Shown one piece after another: positions 16,394 through 24,177 of a stretch of DNA of 28,855 bases (within the stretch, counting starts at the first letter, position 1; each line of letters begins with the position of its first letter). This DNA is from UBA11612 sp963976395 (lineage in GTDB: Bacteria; Pseudomonadota; Alphaproteobacteria; Rhodospirillales; Rhodospirillaceae), in NCBI GenBank assembly GCA_963976395.1, contig CAXBLG010000040.1, positions 1 through 28,855 of the forward strand. The letters are read 5' to 3'. Position numbers and translations under genes: made by a program. The notes beneath the pieces were generated by a model. The model had not been told where the DNA came from, searched no databases, and worked only from the letters and a program-made list of their open reading frames with translations.

Positions 16394-16491
16394 AAGACCC
16401 CGTTTGCTCACTAAGTGTACTCCAAGCGTTATAACCGGGCTCAACATGCCGGACAATTGTGGCGACCCCGTGTCAGACCCACTAAAACCAG

Positions 16492-17316
16492 CTAGTTGAT
16501 TCGCCCTTGAGGTGAAAATGTTAATATCATTTCGCGGAACGCGTCCGCATTATTTGGGTTGATCGGCAACGGACTGGCCGCCATCACGGCATTCCTTGCC
16601 GAATTCGCAAACGTACGAAACGTTGTGTCGAGGAAATACCGCGGAGAGTCGATAATTTGCGCCTCCTGTACGGTTCCGTCGGCGCTTACGCTGATTTTAA
16701 TTTCAACCGTCAATTCATCGACACCCTCTTTCCCCGGATCAATGCGCCAATGATCCTCAATATGTCGGCGAATCACATCAAGCTCAGACATTGTCGGTTT
16801 ATCAGACAATGTCCGCGCAAAATTATTACTCGGTTGCTGATTTTCAGCCTGCTGCACTTGCGGCTTGGGCTTCGCCGCTTCGTTATCATCCAAATCTTTG
16901 ACGAGCTTATTCAAAAACGCGATGTCGTCCTGTTTCGTCGGCGGTGGCTTCGGCTTGGGCTGCGGCTTTACCTTCGGCGGCGGAATCTCCGCAACCTCTT
17001 TCGGTGGTGCAGGTTTTTCCGGAGGCAGCGGCATGACTTCCGACGGCGGCGGTGCTTCGGCCTGCGCCGGTTCAGGCGTAATCGGCTCGGGTTCGGGCTC
17101 TACGTCAGGCTCTGGCTCAGGGGCCGGTCGCGGCGCAGCCGTTGTGATGTCCGCAATGTCCACAAGGTCAATAATGAGCGCCGACTCCTCAGGAATATCC
17201 TTTTTAAGAAACGGAACACCCGTCCAAGCCACGGCGATTACCGCAACGTGCAGTATGATCGAAAGCACATATCCGTACTCTGTCGAGTGTCCCTGCATTG
17301 CTATTGTACCGGACAT
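16492..17316 (-). CDS. tolA: Cell envelope protein TolA (proline-rich, TonB-like linker)
   Basis: Inner-membrane protein that transmits proton-motive-force energy from TolQR to TolB/Pal. The product of about 274 residues has one N-terminal membrane helix (YGYVLSIILHVAVIAVAWTG), then a linker full of Glu-Pro and Lys-Pro repeats (EPEPDVEPEPEP, KVKPQPKPKPPP; about 60-130), and a C-terminal domain beginning MSELDVIRRHIEDHW and containing VEIKISVSADGTVQEAQIIDS, a TonB/TolA C-domain signature. E. coli TolA instead has a long Ala/Lys-rich helix; this linker looks more like TonB. Gene order (tolR upstream, tolB downstream) settles the identity. A GTG at 17319 is an alternative start one codon earlier. 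Confidence 0.92.
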   Translation of the reverse strand: MSGTIAMQGHSTEYGYVLSIILHVAVIAVAWTGVPFLKKDIPEESALIIDLVDIADITTAAPRPAPEPEPDVEPEPEPITPEPAQAEAPPPSEVMPLPPEKPAPPKEVAEIPPPKVKPQPKPKPPPTKQDDIAFLNKLVKDLDDNEAAKPKPQVQQAENQQPSNNFARTLSDKPTMSELDVIRRHIEDHWRIDPGKEGVDELTVEIKISVSADGTVQEAQIIDSPRYFLDTTFRTFANSARNAVMAASPLPINPNNADAFREMILTFSPQGRIN

Positions 17317-17344
17317 CACGCGTCACCAATCCTCAATACATAAA

Positions 17345-17791
17345 TTACCGAGGTGCACTTTTTGGAACTGTGACGAAACCCAACTGCGTGATCCCCGCCG
17401 CACTTATTTCGCTCGCCACTTCCATCATGTATCCGTAAGGGACATCGTAATCACCCCGAATATATACTCGAAGATCGCGGTTCCCCTCCAAGGCTGCTGA
17501 AATCTTAGCGTTCAGGTCTTCGAGTGTCGCTTTACTCTCAGTCCCGATTGTTATGTCACCGTTTTTTTCCACCGTGACTTGGTAGGGCGTATTGTCTTGT
17601 GGCAACGAGCGTGCGCGCGTTTGCGGTAAATTAACCACAACACCCGTCGTCAACAATGGAGCGGTGATGATGAAAATAATCAACAGCACCAACATCACAT
17701 CCACCATCGGCGTAACATTAATTTCGGCCATCGGAACGAACGCGCGGCGACCGCGCGCGCCGCTGTTGCCGGAACTGGTTGAGAACGCCAT
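17345..17791 (-). CDS. tolR: Tol-Pal proton channel subunit TolR
   Basis: Small inner-membrane protein of the ExbD/TolR family. The 148-residue sequence has one membrane helix, INVTPMVDVMLVLLIIFIIT, with the proton-path aspartate at D31 (equivalent to Asp23 of E. coli TolR), and a periplasmic domain (VVVNLPQTRARSLPQ, VYIRGDYDVPYGYMMEV, GITQLGFVT). It starts 3 bp after the tolQ stop, so translation is probably coupled, and it works with TolQ as the stator that energises TolA. Confidence 0.96.
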   Translation of the reverse strand: MAFSTSSGNSGARGRRAFVPMAEINVTPMVDVMLVLLIIFIITAPLLTTGVVVNLPQTRARSLPQDNTPYQVTVEKNGDITIGTESKATLEDLNAKISAALEGNRDLRVYIRGDYDVPYGYMMEVASEISAAGITQLGFVTVPKSAPR

Positions 17792-17794
17792 CGC

Positions 17795-18520
17795 CTATTT
17801 CCCGTCCAGTTGGCGCGAGAGAATGGCGCTGAATTCTCCGGCAAAGTTTTCCAGGCGCAGCGCATAGCGCGATAAGTCGCTGGAAATTTTATTATAGGCC
17901 ACAACGGCGGGAATAGCGGCGACAAGGCCAAGAGCGGTCGCGAACAACGCCTCGGCAATGCCCGGAGCTACTGTCGCAAGACTCGTATCCGACGTCGCGC
18001 CGATCGAGGTGAAGGTGTTCATAATGCCCCACACTGTCCCGAACAGACCAAGGAAGGGCGAGACCGACCCCGTAGACGCCAAGAATGTCATCCGGCGACT
18101 CAGTTGATCCATCTCTCGTTCGAGACTGATCTTCATGACACGCTCAATGCGCTCACTGAGCACAGCGCCAATCCCCGAAGCCGGCAATCCCGATTTTCCC
18201 GATGAGCGTTTCCATTCCTTCATAGCCGCGACAAAGATCGCCGTCATCGGTTCGCGAGGTCGTTTGCCGACGCGGTCAAAAAGATCCTCCAACGAAGAAC
18301 CCGACCAAAACTTTTCTTCGAAATCTTCTGCTTTGCGCTGCAAAGTGCGCATCCGTAATGTCTTATCGAAGATGATCGCCCAACTCCAAATCGACATGCC
18401 CGCCAATACGATCATGATGGATTTCACCACCACGTCCGCTTGAAGAAACAGCGCCCACGCCGAAAGGTCCAGCCCGCCGTTCGCTGCCGTCGCCGCCGCT
18501 TCTAGTACTTGTGTTTCCAT
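17795..18520 (-). CDS. tolQ: Tol-Pal proton channel subunit TolQ
   Basis: Inner-membrane protein of the ExbB/TolQ/MotA family that, with TolR, converts proton flow into motion of TolA. The product has a first membrane helix near its N-terminus (VVKSIMIVLAGMSIWSWAII), a long cytoplasmic segment, and the two hallmark helices in TFLASTGSVSPFLGLFGTVW and EALFATALGLVAAIPAVVAY. I chose the ATG at 18520 (METQVLEA), with AGG 7 nt before it; a GTG six codons earlier is possible. ybgC lies 25 bp upstream and tolR 3 bp downstream, so this is a tight operon. Confidence 0.95.
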   Translation of the reverse strand: METQVLEAAATAANGGLDLSAWALFLQADVVVKSIMIVLAGMSIWSWAIIFDKTLRMRTLQRKAEDFEEKFWSGSSLEDLFDRVGKRPREPMTAIFVAAMKEWKRSSGKSGLPASGIGAVLSERIERVMKISLEREMDQLSRRMTFLASTGSVSPFLGLFGTVWGIMNTFTSIGATSDTSLATVAPGIAEALFATALGLVAAIPAVVAYNKISSDLSRYALRLENFAGEFSAILSRQLDGK

Positions 18521-18545
18521 ATTCGAACCTATGCTCACTTATAAC

Positions 18546-19004
18546 TTAAAGAAGTTTCTCGAACTCATCGCGCAAGGCGTTTGGCAGCCGCGCAGCTTTG
18601 CCGTCTGGACCCATGCACGCCACATGCACATTAAAATTAAACAGCTCTTCGCTTACATTCGCGCTGCCAACGCGAAAAATATGTTGCCGCAACACCACAG
18701 ATGCCCCGCGAATTTCCTCAAGGGTTGTTTCCACAGTCAAGCTGTCGTCAAGGACGGCAGCCTTGTAGTATTCCATGTCCGCTTTGCGCACGACAAAAAT
18801 CAGACCCTCGTTTTCGCGCAGCCGTCCCAACTCAATGCCAATGGCCCGCAACATTTCAGTCCGGCCCCGTTCGGCAAATCGCAGATAATTAGCGTGATAG
18901 ACGATGCCGCCTGCATCCGTATCCTCATAATAAACGCGCAGCGGCAGCACATGTGTTCGTCCGCTCAGAACACCGGTCGCCGGAGATACAGGGGCGGGCG
19001 TCAT
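18546..19004 (-). CDS. ybgC: Tol-Pal associated acyl-CoA thioesterase YbgC
   Basis: Hot-dog-fold thioesterase encoded at the head of tol operons; E. coli YbgC hydrolyses short-chain or malonyl-type acyl-CoA and associates with phospholipid synthesis enzymes. The 152-residue sequence has the active-site region RVYYEDTDAGGIVYHANYLRF, with the catalytic Asp in EDTDAGG, followed by FAERGRTEML and FVVRKADMEYYKAAVLDD. The ATG overlaps the ruvB stop as ATGA (19004-19001), implying translational coupling to ruvB. The residues before LPLRVYYED are slightly longer than in E. coli. Confidence 0.95.
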   Translation of the reverse strand: MTPAPVSPATGVLSGRTHVLPLRVYYEDTDAGGIVYHANYLRFAERGRTEMLRAIGIELGRLRENEGLIFVVRKADMEYYKAAVLDDSLTVETTLEEIRGASVVLRQHIFRVGSANVSEELFNFNVHVACMGPDGKAARLPNALRDEFEKLL

Positions 19005-20056
19005 GCGCGCCCCTCATCGCCGGCGAGCAAATCAAACTGCGTCCCGTCACGGACCGGAGCTTTCAGGCCCAATTGACGGTATCCATTATCCGATAGAACG
19101 CGGCCGCGCGAAGTACGTTGAATGAGTCCCTGCTGGATAAGAAAAGGTTCAATGACGTCTTCCAATGTTTCGCGCTCTTCTGCCAAAGCTGCCGACAGCG
19201 TTTCCACGCCAACAGGGCCACCCGCATAATTCTCGGCAATACAGGCGAGATACCGACGATCCATTGCATCAAGGCCGAGCGCATCCACGTCTAAGCGGCG
19301 CAACGCCTTGTCGGCGATGGCAGCATTGATTTTTGGCGTTCCGTCCACGGCAGCGAAATCCCGCACCCGCTTAAGAAGACGGCCAGAAACGCGCGGGGTT
19401 CCGCGCGAGCGCTTCGCTATTTCAAGGGCTCCGTCTTCGGTCAGTTCGAGCCCGAGGACTCGTGCGCCGCGGCTGACAATTTTCACCAGAGCATCCGCAT
19501 CATAAAATTCAAGCCGTAATGGAATACCGAAACGATCACGCAACGGCGTCGTCAGAAGACCCGACCGCGTGGTCGCCCCGACAAGGGTGAACGGCTGCAA
19601 CTCTATCCGCACAGAGCGCGCCGCAGGCCCTTCCCCGATAATGAGGTCCAGCTGGTAGTCCTCCATCGCCGGATAAAGCACTTCTTCTATGGCTGGATTA
19701 AGGCGATGAATTTCATCAATAAACAGAACGTCGTTTGCTTCTAGGTTCGTCAAAATCGCCGCAAGGTCACCTGCTCGGGCGATCATCGGACCCGACGTCG
19801 CCCTAAATCCTACACCCAGTTCGCGAGCAACGATTTGCGCTAGAGTCGTCTTCCCCAATCCTGGAGGCCCGTGCAGCAACACGTGATCCAGAGGTTCCTT
19901 ACGTTGCACAGCCGCAGCGATAAAGACGCTTAAGTTTTCCCGCAAAGCTGTCTGGCCGATGAAGTCTTGAAGATTTTTCGGCCGTAAGGACGCATCGCGG
20001 TCGTCCTCCTGCCGAACGGCGGAAATGACGCGATCAGGTTGAGGGGCTTCAGCCAT
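19001..20056 (-). CDS. ruvB: Holliday junction branch migration ATPase RuvB
   Basis: Hexameric AAA+ motor that drives branch migration of Holliday junctions with RuvA. From the ATG at 20056 the protein is 351 residues with SLRPKNLQDFIGQ (23-35), Walker A GPPGLGKT (63-70), Walker B LFIDEIHRLN (111-120), the sensor GATTRSGLLTTPLRDRFG, the arginine-rich SRGTPRVSGRLLKRVRDFA, and the winged-helix domain RTSRGRVLSDNGYRQLG. GGTGG lies 5-9 nt before this ATG; a GTG at 20065 is also in frame. The start overlaps the ruvA end by 8 bp and the stop overlaps ybgC. Confidence 0.97.
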   Translation of the reverse strand: MAEAPQPDRVISAVRQEDDRDASLRPKNLQDFIGQTALRENLSVFIAAAVQRKEPLDHVLLHGPPGLGKTTLAQIVARELGVGFRATSGPMIARAGDLAAILTNLEANDVLFIDEIHRLNPAIEEVLYPAMEDYQLDLIIGEGPAARSVRIELQPFTLVGATTRSGLLTTPLRDRFGIPLRLEFYDADALVKIVSRGARVLGLELTEDGALEIAKRSRGTPRVSGRLLKRVRDFAAVDGTPKINAAIADKALRRLDVDALGLDAMDRRYLACIAENYAGGPVGVETLSAALAEERETLEDVIEPFLIQQGLIQRTSRGRVLSDNGYRQLGLKAPVRDGTQFDLLAGDEGRA

Positions 20057-20687
20057 CTGCCCCACCTAGATCACGTAAAGACGCTTTAATTAAAGCCGGG
20101 AGTGTTGCGGTTTCGCCTGCATCCTGGGACGCACGTGTGACGGAGCCATACGCATCTGTACGACCGTAACCAAGATTCACAAGTGCGGACACCGCTTCTT
20201 CAACAATGTTCGCGCCAGCGGCACCATTAGCTTTTGTGCCGCCCGCCGCAAGAGAACCCGAAGAGAGGTTTCCGGGAAACGGAAATACTGGCAACTTGTC
20301 TTTGAGTTCGGTGACAAGACGTGCGGCCAGCTTAGGGCCAACGCCTCCCACTTTTTTAAACGCGCTTGCATCTCCTGCCGCAATAGCTTGCGCAACTTGA
20401 GGCGCTGACAGCGCCGATAAAATGGCTAGGCCGACCTTGGCGCCAACCCCTTGCACCGTGGTCAGGGTCCGAAACATTTCTCGATCGGCGTTCGAAGAAA
20501 ATCCGTAAAGGTGGATGTGGTCCTCACGCACGTGAGTTTCCACAGCGAATTCGACCACTTCCCCTTTTGGCGGCAGTCCCGCTAAAGTGCGCGCACCGCA
20601 AAACAACATGTAACCGACACCGCTCACGTCTACTACGGCCCAGCCGTCGCCGGTGGAGTCCAAAAGCCCACGCAGCTTGGCAATCAT
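20049..20687 (-). CDS. ruvA: Holliday junction DNA helicase subunit RuvA
   Basis: Tetrameric protein that binds four-way junctions and loads RuvB. From the ATG at 20687 (AAGGA 8 nt upstream) the product begins MIAKLRGLLDSTGDG and is 212 residues. It has the OB domain (VDVSGVGYMLFCGARTL, THVREDHIHLYGF), two helix-hairpin-helix motifs (TVQGVGAKVGLAILSAL, VGGVGPKLAARLVTELKDKL), and the C-terminal RuvB-binding domain (VEEAVSALVNLGYGRTDAYG). The upstream part of the open frame overlaps ruvC and is not used. The start overlaps the ruvC stop as ATGA. Confidence 0.97.
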   Translation of the reverse strand: MIAKLRGLLDSTGDGWAVVDVSGVGYMLFCGARTLAGLPPKGEVVEFAVETHVREDHIHLYGFSSNADREMFRTLTTVQGVGAKVGLAILSALSAPQVAQAIAAGDASAFKKVGGVGPKLAARLVTELKDKLPVFPFPGNLSSGSLAAGGTKANGAAGANIVEEAVSALVNLGYGRTDAYGSVTRASQDAGETATLPALIKASLRDLGGADG

Positions 20688-21202
20688 GACGCTGTCCTTA
20701 CGACCGGCATCCGCATGGCCGTCGCGCGGTGATGAGCATGGCACACCGCAACCGCCAAAGCATCGGCGGCGTCTTTACTCGCGGACTGACTCCCTGGCAA
20801 CAGTACGCGCATCATCGCCGCCACTTGCCCCTTGTCCGCGTGCCCCGCACCCACCACCGATTTCTTGACTAAATTCGGCTTGTATTCAAACACGGGAATG
20901 CCTGCCGTTGCGGGAGCCAGCATCACGGCTGCTCGGGCGTGCCCTAATTTCAAAGTAGACACCGGATTTTTGTTCACAAAACTTTCCTCGATGCCGCATT
21001 CATCCGGCGCGTAGGTCGCCACTATGCGCTGCATACTTTCGAAAAGGATTTTCAGGCGCTCGGCGAGCGATAATTTCGCAGCTGGCTCCACAACGCCATC
21101 AGCAATAAAACTTAGCTGATTGCCTTTGGCCTCAACGATCCCCCAACCCGTATGCCGCAGCCCGGGATCAATACCGAGAATACGGACAACGCCTCCACTC
21201 AC
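20684..21202 (-). CDS. ruvC: Crossover junction endodeoxyribonuclease RuvC
   Basis: Dimeric, Mg-dependent nuclease that cuts Holliday junctions. The core begins RILGIDPGLRHTGWGIVE (catalytic Asp in GIDPG), continues with CGIEESFVNKNPVSTLKLGHARA (catalytic Glu) and ends with SASKDAADALAVAVCHAHH (C-terminal catalytic Asp residues). No ATG is available near the expected start; GTG at 21202 gives MSGGVVRILGIDPG and 172 residues, matching the family's usual 173. GTG at 21205 is an alternative. The good Shine-Dalgarno-like GGAGG lies just downstream of these GTGs rather than upstream, and a strong hairpin (21203-21222) abuts the start, so initiation may be weak or controlled. The stop overlaps ruvA. 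Confidence 0.93.
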   Translation of the reverse strand: MSGGVVRILGIDPGLRHTGWGIVEAKGNQLSFIADGVVEPAAKLSLAERLKILFESMQRIVATYAPDECGIEESFVNKNPVSTLKLGHARAAVMLAPATAGIPVFEYKPNLVKKSVVGAGHADKGQVAAMMRVLLPGSQSASKDAADALAVAVCHAHHRATAMRMPVVRTAS

Positions 21203-21222
21203 CACCGGCGCAAGCGCCGGTG
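21203..21222 (-). promoter_or_regulatory. Hairpin abutting the ruvC start codon
   Basis: Perfect 8-bp stem CACCGGCG and CGCCGGTG with a CTTG tetraloop on the minus strand, 30 bp past the yebC stop and directly before the ruvC GTG. With no T-run it is not a standard terminator. It could stabilise the yebC mRNA end, attenuate, or limit ribosome access to ruvC. Confidence 0.6.
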
Positions 21223-21251
21223 ACGTCGAGGTTCCGCTTTTAGCCGCAGTC

Positions 21252-21998
21252 TTAACCGCCGAAGCGGGCCATGACCTCATCGGACATTTCATAGTTGGCC
21301 GAAACGCGCTGCACGTCGTCATTGTCATCCAGCGCATTCAGCAGGTTCATCAGAGTTTCAGCTTGGTCCTCGCCAACCTCTACGCTCACCGTTGGCCGCC
21401 AATCGAGCCGCGCCGTGTCAGATTCGCCCAAAACCTCTTCCAGTTGTTTCTGAACCGCGTGCAAATCATCGGGCTCACAGTATATGTCGTGACCGTCTTC
21501 ATTAGACTGCACATCGTCGGCGCCGGCGTTGATTGCAGCTTCCATTATTTTATCTTCGCTGCCAGCTTCTGCCTTGTAGTGAATAAATCCGACACGTTGA
21601 AAATTGAATGCGACGCTATTGGCCTCACCCATATTTCCACCGTTCTTATTGAAGAGTGTGCGCATTTCCGCAGCGGTCCGGTTGCGGTTGTCAGTCAACG
21701 CTTCGACGATCACCGCAACATTTCCTGGCCCGTATCCCTCGTAACGTGTTTCTTCAAAATTCTCCGTGTCGCCCCCGACCGCTTTGTTAATCGCGCGCTC
21801 GATATTGTCCTTAGGCATACTTTCGGTTTTAGCCGCTGTAATGGCTGCCCTCAGGCGCGGATTGTGTGCCGGATCAGGCATTCCCACTTTGGCCGCCACT
21901 GTGATTTCTTGGGCCAGCTTGGTGAATATTTTGGCGCGCTTGGCATCTTTCGCGCCCTTCCGATGCATGATGTTTTTAAACTGTGAATGGCCAGCCAT
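21252..21998 (-). CDS. yebC: YebC/TACO1 family protein
   Basis: Conserved bacterial protein of the YebC/PmpR/TACO1 family, described as a DNA-binding regulator in some species and, more recently, as a translation factor that helps ribosomes through proline-rich stretches. The 248-residue sequence is full length: MAGHSQFKNIMHRKGAKDAK, KIFTKLAQEITVAAKVG, NPRLRAAITAAKTESMPKDN, YEGYGPGNVAVIVEALTDNR and NKNGGNMGEANSVAFNF. ruvC follows, the usual yebC-ruvCAB order. The window's own Pal (ten prolines), TolA and CpoB are proline-rich and would be natural beneficiaries if the translation role holds, which is inference. The 152 bp upstream (21999-22150) show no gene or RNA that I recognise. Confidence 0.95.
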   Translation of the reverse strand: MAGHSQFKNIMHRKGAKDAKRAKIFTKLAQEITVAAKVGMPDPAHNPRLRAAITAAKTESMPKDNIERAINKAVGGDTENFEETRYEGYGPGNVAVIVEALTDNRNRTAAEMRTLFNKNGGNMGEANSVAFNFQRVGFIHYKAEAGSEDKIMEAAINAGADDVQSNEDGHDIYCEPDDLHAVQKQLEEVLGESDTARLDWRPTVSVEVGEDQAETLMNLLNALDDNDDVQRVSANYEMSDEVMARFGG

Positions 21999-22150
21999 TG
22001 GTGTCCTAGATCCGCTCCGCTAGAATTAACAATCAATCTATAAAATGACAGAAAGTCTTGGGCTTATACCAAATGTTGTAGGCAACGCATAGAGTCGCGC
22101 CATCTCCCTCTTCGGTAAAGCCCGGAAATTCTCTGACGCATGGGTCCGGT

Positions 22151-22963
22151 TTACTCCGGGCGAGCCGGCTTGAGAACACCCCCGGCACGCACCGGGGCGA
22201 TACGTTCGGCAAGGCCTGTTTGGTCGTTCGTCTCTACAAACACGCCGCAAAGCGTTCCCTCACCCTCTGCAGGCGACAAGCGCTCCGTCGGCATCTTGGT
22301 GACGAACCTTGCCGTCGCCGGCTCCTTCTTCATGCCGATAACCGAATCATAAGGTCCGCACATGCCCGCATCCGTTTGGAATCCGGTCCCCCCCGGCATG
22401 ATGCGAGCGTCTGCGGTAGGAACATGCGAGTGACTGCCGACCACAAGCGATACACGCCCATCGGCCAGATGACCCAATGCAGCCTTCTCGCTACTCGCCT
22501 CGCCGTGAACATCAACGATGATCGCATCCGCCGCATCGCGTAGCGGATGGCGTTCCAAGCATTCTTCCAGTGCTCTGAACGGATCATCGAGGGCATCCAT
22601 GAACAGACGGCACATGACCTGAATGACAATCACCCGCCGGCCTTTCTTCGTCCGGTACAGGCCCATACCTTGGCCGGGCGTTTCCGGCGGATAGTTTAGA
22701 GGACGCAACAGACGCGGTTCGGCGGAGATGTAAGAGATAATCTCCCGTTGATCCCATGCGTGGTTGCCAAGCGTTATGACGTCTACCCCGATATCGAAAA
22801 GGGACTGGCATATCGCCGCTGTAATACCAAAGCCGTGCGCGGCGTTTTCACCGCAGGCGACGACAAAATCGAGACCGAGTTCCTCCCGTAAGGTCGGCAA
22901 ATGAGTGGCCAAGGCATCCCGTCCCGGTTTGCCGAGAACATCGCCACAATATAAAAACCGCAT
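22151..22963 (-). CDS. YmdB-type metallophosphoesterase (TIGR00282 family)
   Basis: Calcineurin-like phosphoesterase related to Bacillus YmdB, which hydrolyses 2',3'-cyclic nucleotides and affects sporulation and biofilm decisions there. The 270-residue protein has the metal-binding set FLYCGDVLGKPGR (D8), VVACGENAAHGFG (E39, N40), TLGNHAWD (N67, H68), IIVDVHGEASSEK (H153) and VVGSHSHVPTADARIMPGG (H178, H180), plus TDAGMCGPYDSVIGM. All expected metal ligands are present. It starts 10 bp downstream of the cyclo-ligase gene on the same strand, so the two are probably co-transcribed. Its biological role in alphaproteobacteria is not known to me. Confidence 0.9.
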   Translation of the reverse strand: MRFLYCGDVLGKPGRDALATHLPTLREELGLDFVVACGENAAHGFGITAAICQSLFDIGVDVITLGNHAWDQREIISYISAEPRLLRPLNYPPETPGQGMGLYRTKKGRRVIVIQVMCRLFMDALDDPFRALEECLERHPLRDAADAIIVDVHGEASSEKAALGHLADGRVSLVVGSHSHVPTADARIMPGGTGFQTDAGMCGPYDSVIGMKKEPATARFVTKMPTERLSPAEGEGTLCGVFVETNDQTGLAERIAPVRAGGVLKPARPE

Positions 22964-22973
22964 AATTTACTGC

Positions 22974-23585
22974 TTAATCCTGTTGACCTGATCCGGCCTT
23001 GTTAAACCACAAGGTCCGCTGGTCCGTCATCACCGCATCCATGATTTGATCATGATTATCAGCGGGAATACGTTCAATTTCCTGCTCGTCATAGCCGACG
23101 CCAATCGCCAGAGCGCCACCGTCGCGGTGCAAGGCCGCAAGTGTACGGTCGTAATATCCGGCCCCGTACCCGAGCCGATGTCCTACTTGGTCAAACGCCA
23201 CCAAGGGCAGCAGAAGCAAGTCCGGCGTGTGAACAGACGCGCGACGCCCGGGATGCGAGGTTCCAAACGGTCCGGTTTCAAGCTGATCACCCGGGTTCCA
23301 CGTCCGAAACAACAGAACCTCACCTTGTCCGGCGACCACCGGCAGCACGATTTGATGGCCATTGGCCGCCAGCCGCTCCAATGCAGGACGGCAATCAATC
23401 TCGTCGCCAATAGGCCAATAGCCAGCTATTATTTTATAGGCTTTGTCGATTTCACCGCAAAGGCGGTCGGCCAAATTGGCGCCTGCCGATGCGGCTGACT
23501 TTTGATGAATCTCGCGGCGCCGGCTAAGTGCCGCTCGGCGCAGGACAGCTTTGGGTTCCGAGAGCGAGGAAAGCTGGGACGCCAT
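22974..23585 (-). CDS. 5-formyltetrahydrofolate cyclo-ligase
   Basis: ATP-dependent enzyme that converts 5-formyl-THF to 5,10-methenyl-THF, recycling a storage or inhibitory folate (E. coli YgfA/Fau). The 203-residue protein has KAVLRRAALSRRREI near the N-terminus, IIAGYWPIGDEID, the nucleotide-binding LLLLPLVAFDQVGHRLGYG and GAGYYDRTL, and the late IPADNHDQIMDAVMT (family form: P.E.HD..LD.VVT). The 6S RNA and zapA lie immediately upstream, the same trio order as in gammaproteobacteria (zapA-ssrS-ygfA), where 6S RNA and the ligase come from one primary transcript. Confidence 0.94.
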   Translation of the reverse strand: MASQLSSLSEPKAVLRRAALSRRREIHQKSAASAGANLADRLCGEIDKAYKIIAGYWPIGDEIDCRPALERLAANGHQIVLPVVAGQGEVLLFRTWNPGDQLETGPFGTSHPGRRASVHTPDLLLLPLVAFDQVGHRLGYGAGYYDRTLAALHRDGGALAIGVGYDEQEIERIPADNHDQIMDAVMTDQRTLWFNKAGSGQQD

Positions 23586-23668
23586 GCCTGTTCAACCTGG
23601 TATCAAATGAAAATATCTAAGGATTTATACACTGCGGCATGAGGAATACGCCGCCGCTGAAAATAAGT

Positions 23669-23824
23669 GGAGCCACCATGGCCGTTAACCTTCCGTGGAC
23701 CTCCCAATGGGCCACGAGTAAAGGTGGGTGCCGTGATCACCGGACCAAGATCCGGCGAGTGACAGCTCCCGAGCGGTATTTATCGCCCCTGGGGGTTCAA
23801 AGGTCTTACGAACCGGGCAGCTCC
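23669..23824 (-). ncRNA. ssrS: 6S RNA
   Basis: A roughly 156-nt RNA on the minus strand between zapA and the cyclo-ligase gene. The ends, GGAGCTGCC (23824-23816) and GGTGGCTCC (23677-23669), pair along nine positions with two G-U wobbles, giving the closing stem. Inside, the 5' strand GTTCGTAAGACCTTTGAACC and GGGGCGATAAATACC resemble the conserved 5' half of 6S RNAs, and a GC hairpin (GCCGGATC / GGTCCGGT) sits near the apex. 6S RNA binds RNA polymerase holoenzyme as a promoter mimic in stationary phase. The zapA-ssrS-cyclo-ligase position is the conserved location. The exact ends are estimates. The remaining bases 23586-23668 contain nothing else that I recognise. Confidence 0.78.
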
Positions 23825-23833
23825 GCAGCTAAC

Positions 23834-24166
23834 TTAAGCTCCTTCAAGCTGAGCAGCAATACGCTCAATACGATCAGCTAAACTCTTCAATGCGCCGGCG
23901 GTTTCCGCGTCCGCCTTGGCCTTGGCTTCCTTGGTTCCTGTGGAATTAAGGTTTTCCAGCTCGGCGACCGTGTCCGTCAGTTCATCAGCCACCACCAGGG
24001 CGACCATTACCAGCAGGAGCGCATCGCTGATGGAACCGGCCGAGGCCGCCAATTGTTCGGCACGTTGATCAAGATAGCGGCCGAGGCGTGCTAGATGGGC
24101 CTCCTGGCCGTCATCGCAGGCAATAGAGTATTGTCGTCCACGGATCGAAATTGAGACTTGGCCCAA
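23834..24166 (-). CDS. zapA: Cell division protein ZapA
   Basis: Cytoplasmic protein that cross-links FtsZ filaments and stabilises the Z-ring. The 110-residue product has the N-terminal beta domain (VSISIRGRQYSIACDDGQEAHLA without its last residues, then LGRYLDQRAEQLA), the central helix SISDALLLVMVALVVADELTD, and a C-terminal coiled coil (VAELENLN ... LADRIERIAAQLEG). The coil has a low-complexity insert rich in Lys/Ala/Glu (about 77-92). The gene starts 11 bp after the small coiled-coil gene upstream and ends 10 bp before the 6S RNA; the 6S promoter must therefore lie within the zapA 3' end. Confidence 0.93.
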   Translation of the reverse strand: MGQVSISIRGRQYSIACDDGQEAHLARLGRYLDQRAEQLAASAGSISDALLLVMVALVVADELTDTVAELENLNSTGTKEAKAKADAETAGALKSLADRIERIAAQLEGA

Positions 24167-24177
24167 ATCACACTCCC

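Noticed and set aside
16657..17343. Plus-strand frames of 228 and 211 residues, very Arg- or Gly/Ser-rich
   Set aside because: Antisense translations of the proline-rich tolA linker; composition follows from the repeats.
21120..21986. 288-residue plus-strand open frame
   Set aside because: Antisense to yebC, whose full-length family sequence accounts for the interval.
21999..22150. Possible RNA gene upstream of yebC
   Set aside because: No cloverleaf, conserved stem or promoter pair with correct spacing could be found by eye.
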